Shown here piece after piece: positions 25,886 to 28,513 of a stretch of 28,513 bases of DNA. The DNA is taken from the NCBI GenBank assembly GCA_003427395.1, contig BFEA01000116.1:2544450-2572962 (forward strand). The letters run 5' to 3'. Made by a program: the position numbers and the translations under genes. Source of the stretch: Chara braunii. Lineage: Eukaryota; Streptophyta; Charophyceae; Charales; Characeae. Below the pieces are notes generated by a model, which was given only the letters and a program-made list of their open reading frames with translations, searched no databases and was not told the origin of the DNA. Each line of letters opens with the position of its first letter. The first letter of the stretch is position 1.

Positions 25886-26880
25886 GCCCTTCCCTAAAAA
25901 AGGCCGACTTGTCGTTCGGGCCTGGGCCATCGCAGGGTCCCCTTTCCTCCCAGGAAGCCGATAGATCAGCTCCACTTCTCCCACCTGAGGGCTTTCCAGG
26001 ACCTGCTCCCTCAACGCCTTTATAGCCTCAGGGTCCGCCATATCGTGCGCCACCACCACCTCCATTGCCTTATTCACATCATTAAGGCTCAGGGACAACA
26101 CCTCGCCTGCTCCTTCCTCCTCCTGTTCCTCCCGGAGTCTCCGTCGCGCATACTCAGACTCCTCGAAGGTTAAGGAGCCGAGGTTGAGCCTGTTCCTCCC
26201 ACTTCCGGATCCTGTATTCCGGCACTTAATGATTTCGTAGTTTCCGCAGGACGGATCGGATAAAGCCAGGATCATCGTCCCCTCATGCCTGTTGAAGACC
26301 AAGGTCTCCGTTCGGCAGAGGAACGAGCTCTACAGAAGGATAGGGTGGTCGACATCGGGCATGACGAAGAAGCACGTTTGCGCTCTTACTCTCCCAATCT
26401 CCACCATCACATTAGACGCGGTGCCGCAGAAAATGGCCTTGCAGTTGGCGCCGTGCAGCACACCATGGTCCGAGTGGTCAACTTCCAACCCTAACATCGT
26501 CGCGTCCCGCTCCCGGATGATATTCATCTCCGCGCCCGTGTCCACCATTGCAATGCTCGGCTGGTCCCTCACCTTCAAATCCACCAACCCACACGCCACA
26601 CATTTCCAATCCATCCTGGTGCCCGCCTCTGTCCACTCTATCTCCCTAGGCAGAATTGAGCTCAAGTGGACATTGGGCACTAACCTTCTCGAGAGCCGCC
26701 CTTTTAGCTCGCCACGTAGCCTTGGTGCCGACGCCAAAATGTCCTTTAAGTTCATCAAATCGTTATGGCCCTTCAGTAGCTTGTCCACCATTCGCTCCAC
26801 GTCAAAACCTTCCTCCAGCCGGACTGCGTACTTTTTCCTCTTTGGCACGCTATCATGCAGGCTCGGCTCCGCCCCTCCTT
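25850..26880 (-). pseudogene. Element 2 protease region
   Basis: The frame runs from about 26880 (VPKRKKYAVRLEEGFDVERM) through a cysteine pair (WKCVACGLVDL) to the retropepsin active site MVDTGAEMNII, with DTGA at 26542-26531, and the second lobe (FFVMPDVDHPILL). TAG at 26330-26332 then interrupts exactly where LG(R)-type residues would complete the fold. The same frame continues with RTETLVFNRHEGTMILAL and a charged helical linker to RTTSRPFLGKGLSRAPKGG, stopping at 25850. It joins the RT frame by a shift near 25860. Role: processing of the polyprotein. Confidence 0.85.
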
Positions 26881-27417
26881 GAGCCCCTCTCTTCTTGCCC
26901 TCTGTTCCGCTCTCCGGTCCTCCTCTTGCCGGAGCCTCTCGTCCTCTTCGTCATCACCCTCATCTTCCTCTTCTTGAACCTCTACTACTTCTTTCCTTCG
27001 TTCGGACTCAGGGTCCTTTCGAGGGGGCGCCCGACTGGGTGCCTGGCTAGGCCCTTGACTGGTGGTAGCCTTACTTTGGCCCCTAGTCTGCGCGGCCTGT
27101 GGTACCCTTCCATACGACGTAGGGGGTCTGAAGGTCATCCCTGACCTAGGACCTGCCCCGGCCGTCGCCACGCTTGGACATCCTTGCGGTCCTGATGATG
27201 ACTCCGGACTGGACCCATAAAGCTCAGGAAGGCTCATTTCCCATTCCCGGGCCTTTTCACACATTGCCCTTAACCGTTCCTGATACCTGCCGACCTTTGC
27301 AAGCAGGTCCTCCATCCTCTCCAAGATGGTCGAGGCTGACACTCTCACCACTTCCTGCGCCTCATCGTCGGACTCAACAACTATGGGCTCCTCCTTTATA
27401 GTCCCCGCCTTCAGCCG
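26860..27417 (-). pseudogene. Element 2 Gag-Pol spacer, coiled-coil and acidic
   Basis: In frame with the zinc-knuckle Gag segment but after TAG 27418-27420. It contains a probable coiled coil (STILERMEDLLAKVGRYQER), a Ser/Pro/Gln-rich stretch (GPSQAPSRAPPRKDPES) and an acidic/basic cluster (VQEEEDEGDDEEDERLRQEE), and leads into the protease frame by a shift near 26880. Such linkers between Gag and protease are variable; no enzymatic motif is seen. Confidence 0.7.
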
Positions 27418-28513
27418 CTAAGTCACTTCCTCATTTTCATCCACAATCTCCTCGACTCTTACACCGGGGTCTTGCCTTTCCTGCCATATCCTGAACATTG
27501 TTGGGGCTGCTGGAGGCCCTGCCGCTGCTCGCCTGAGGGCTTCCTGCCTGATTCCTCCTGGGGTCTTGGGATCAATGTGCTTTTCCCACCGGTCGTATAT
27601 GTCCCCATCCATACAGGTGGAGATTAGTCCTGCCAGCTCGTCGTCCCGCTGCTGTTGGCAGAATCGTACGGTGTGGCCCACCTCGCCACAATGCCAACAA
27701 GTTGCATTCCACCAGTCGAAGTGGGGCCTCCCATACCCTTGGCCCCCTCCCTGGCTGCTTTGGCCACTTGGTTATGACCCCCTTGACCATTCCAGCCTCC
27801 TCCACGGCCTCCACCATTTTCCCCTCGCCCCCGGTCGCCCCCTCCTCTACCCCCTTGGCCCCGGCCCCCATTGCCCTGCCCGCCTTGTCCTTGGCCCCTT
27901 CCCCCGGCCACACTAGCTTGCGAGGCCTGTTGGGAGGGCGGCGGTTGAACCACGGGCTNGCTTTGAGTCGCCGGGTAGCTCGGGGGGCCCATACTCGCTG
28001 ATGGGCCCGAATAGGGGACCATGTGTCCCGTGTGGGCCTGACTCCCTCCACACGAGACACAATGGTTACAACTAGGCCAGGGCGTGGATTGGCAATGAGG
28101 CACCCAGTGTCCACAAGTTGGCGGCGGTCCCATGTGCGATGATCCGGCTGGCGCGGGCACTGGCGCGGCCGCGGCGACCGGTGGTGGTGCGGCAAGGGCT
28201 TGGGGAGCCTGCCCCTTCCCTGATCCCTGTCCCCCCAGTAGCAGATTACACTGCTTCCTCTGGGCCTTAGTCAGGGCTTAGGAGCATGTCTCCCCTCCGC
28301 CGTAGTCTTCACGCCCTGCCTCCTCATCTCCTACTCCTGACGCCCGGCCTTGGGTCACTGCCACCACTCTTTTCTGTAATTCTGCTTGGTTGTCATACCC
28401 CAGTCCTGCCAATACATCCGTGACAATTCTCTTTACCCCTAGGGTCCCGGATGCAGTAGCATCCCGCTCCTTCCTCTTGCGCCTTTGCAGCCTCATTTGG
28501 TGCTGCTCCACCT
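27418..28513 (-). pseudogene. Element 2 Gag with zinc knuckle (5' end outside window)
   Basis: The frame entering from the right edge reads a basic helical region (RLQRRKRKERDATASG), is interrupted by TAA at 28278-28280, continues KAQRKQCNLLLGG, then a Cys/His-rich segment (PTCGHWVPHCQ, PSCNHCVSCGG) and a Gly/Arg/Gln-rich stretch (GGRGQGQGGQGNGGRGQ). Near 27770 it changes frame by -1 and proceeds to the CX2CX4HX4C knuckle CWHCGEVGHTVRFC at 27699-27658, followed by DGDIYDRWEKHIDPKTPGG and the TAG at 27418-27420. One N lies at 27959. The real start is beyond the window. Confidence 0.8.

Larger units (their letters stand above)
19583..28513 (-). mobile_element. Element 2: degenerate Ty3/Gypsy-type retrotransposon with two Gag-like ORFs
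   Basis: Minus-strand order: Gag with CCHC knuckle, charged spacer, protease, RT, RNase H, integrase, then a second Gag-like ORF. The 5' end lies beyond the right edge. Interruptions: TAA 28278-28280, TAG 27418-27420, TAG 26330-26332, frame changes near 27770, 26880, 25860 and 24780, then TAG 20942-20944, TAG 19856-19858 and a frameshift from a 35-bp duplication at 21297-21359. All pol enzyme signatures remain. LTRs are not seen. It is unrelated at sequence level to element 1: different Gag, different RT style (PYIDDLSVKG), no ORF3/ORF4. Confidence 0.85.

Overview
The window is repeat-dominated eukaryotic nuclear DNA with no recognisable host gene. Nearly all credible coding sequence is on the minus strand and belongs to two degenerate Ty3/Gypsy-type LTR retrotransposons. 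About 8 kb of non-coding, strongly structured repeat DNA lies between them. The host is probably a large-genome eukaryote. Three weak clues favour a streptophyte (charophyte alga or other plant-lineage genome): a primer-binding site resembling the plant initiator-Met type (TGGTATC...), CAG-to-TAG type nonsense changes, and the look of the second pol family. A basidiomycete cannot be excluded from sequence alone.

Region 1 (1-1974): AT-rich DNA, a 197-bp tandem duplication, an LTR-like fragment (about 640-945) and an inverted repeat carrying two CACGTG boxes. Region 2 (1975-9484, minus strand): element 1, read right to left as primer-binding site, Gag with CCHC knuckle, a stop, protease (DSR instead of DSG/DTG), the start of RT, a deletion removing the RT core, RNase H, integrase with its C-terminal domain, then two unassigned extra ORFs (ORF3, ORF4) that overlap in an ATGA tetranucleotide.

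Region 3 (9485-11450): LTR-like and promoter-like repeats, including a diverged inverted copy of the 640-945 fragment, an exact 95-bp duplication on either side of a single N (probable assembly artefact), two related TATA-containing segments and a 48-bp tandem repeat. Region 4 (about 11.5-19.5 kb): no convincing gene. It holds two arrays of tandem stem-loop repeats. In the second (13.26-14.19 kb) the loop sequence is nearly constant while both stem arms change together, which is the most striking signal in the window. A GC-rich stretch full of single Ns and further isolated hairpins follow.

Region 5 (19583-28513, minus strand, cut by the right edge): element 2, read right to left as Gag with CCHC knuckle, spacer, protease (DTGA), RT (YIDD), RNase H, integrase (HHCC, DDE with 35-residue spacing, GPY/F), and then, after a 252-bp gap, a second Gag-like ORF with its own CCHC knuckle. 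It is interrupted by in-frame stops, by four frame changes all in the same direction, and by one 35-bp tandem duplication that by itself accounts for the frameshift in the downstream Gag-like ORF. Neither element looks able to make its proteins from this copy.
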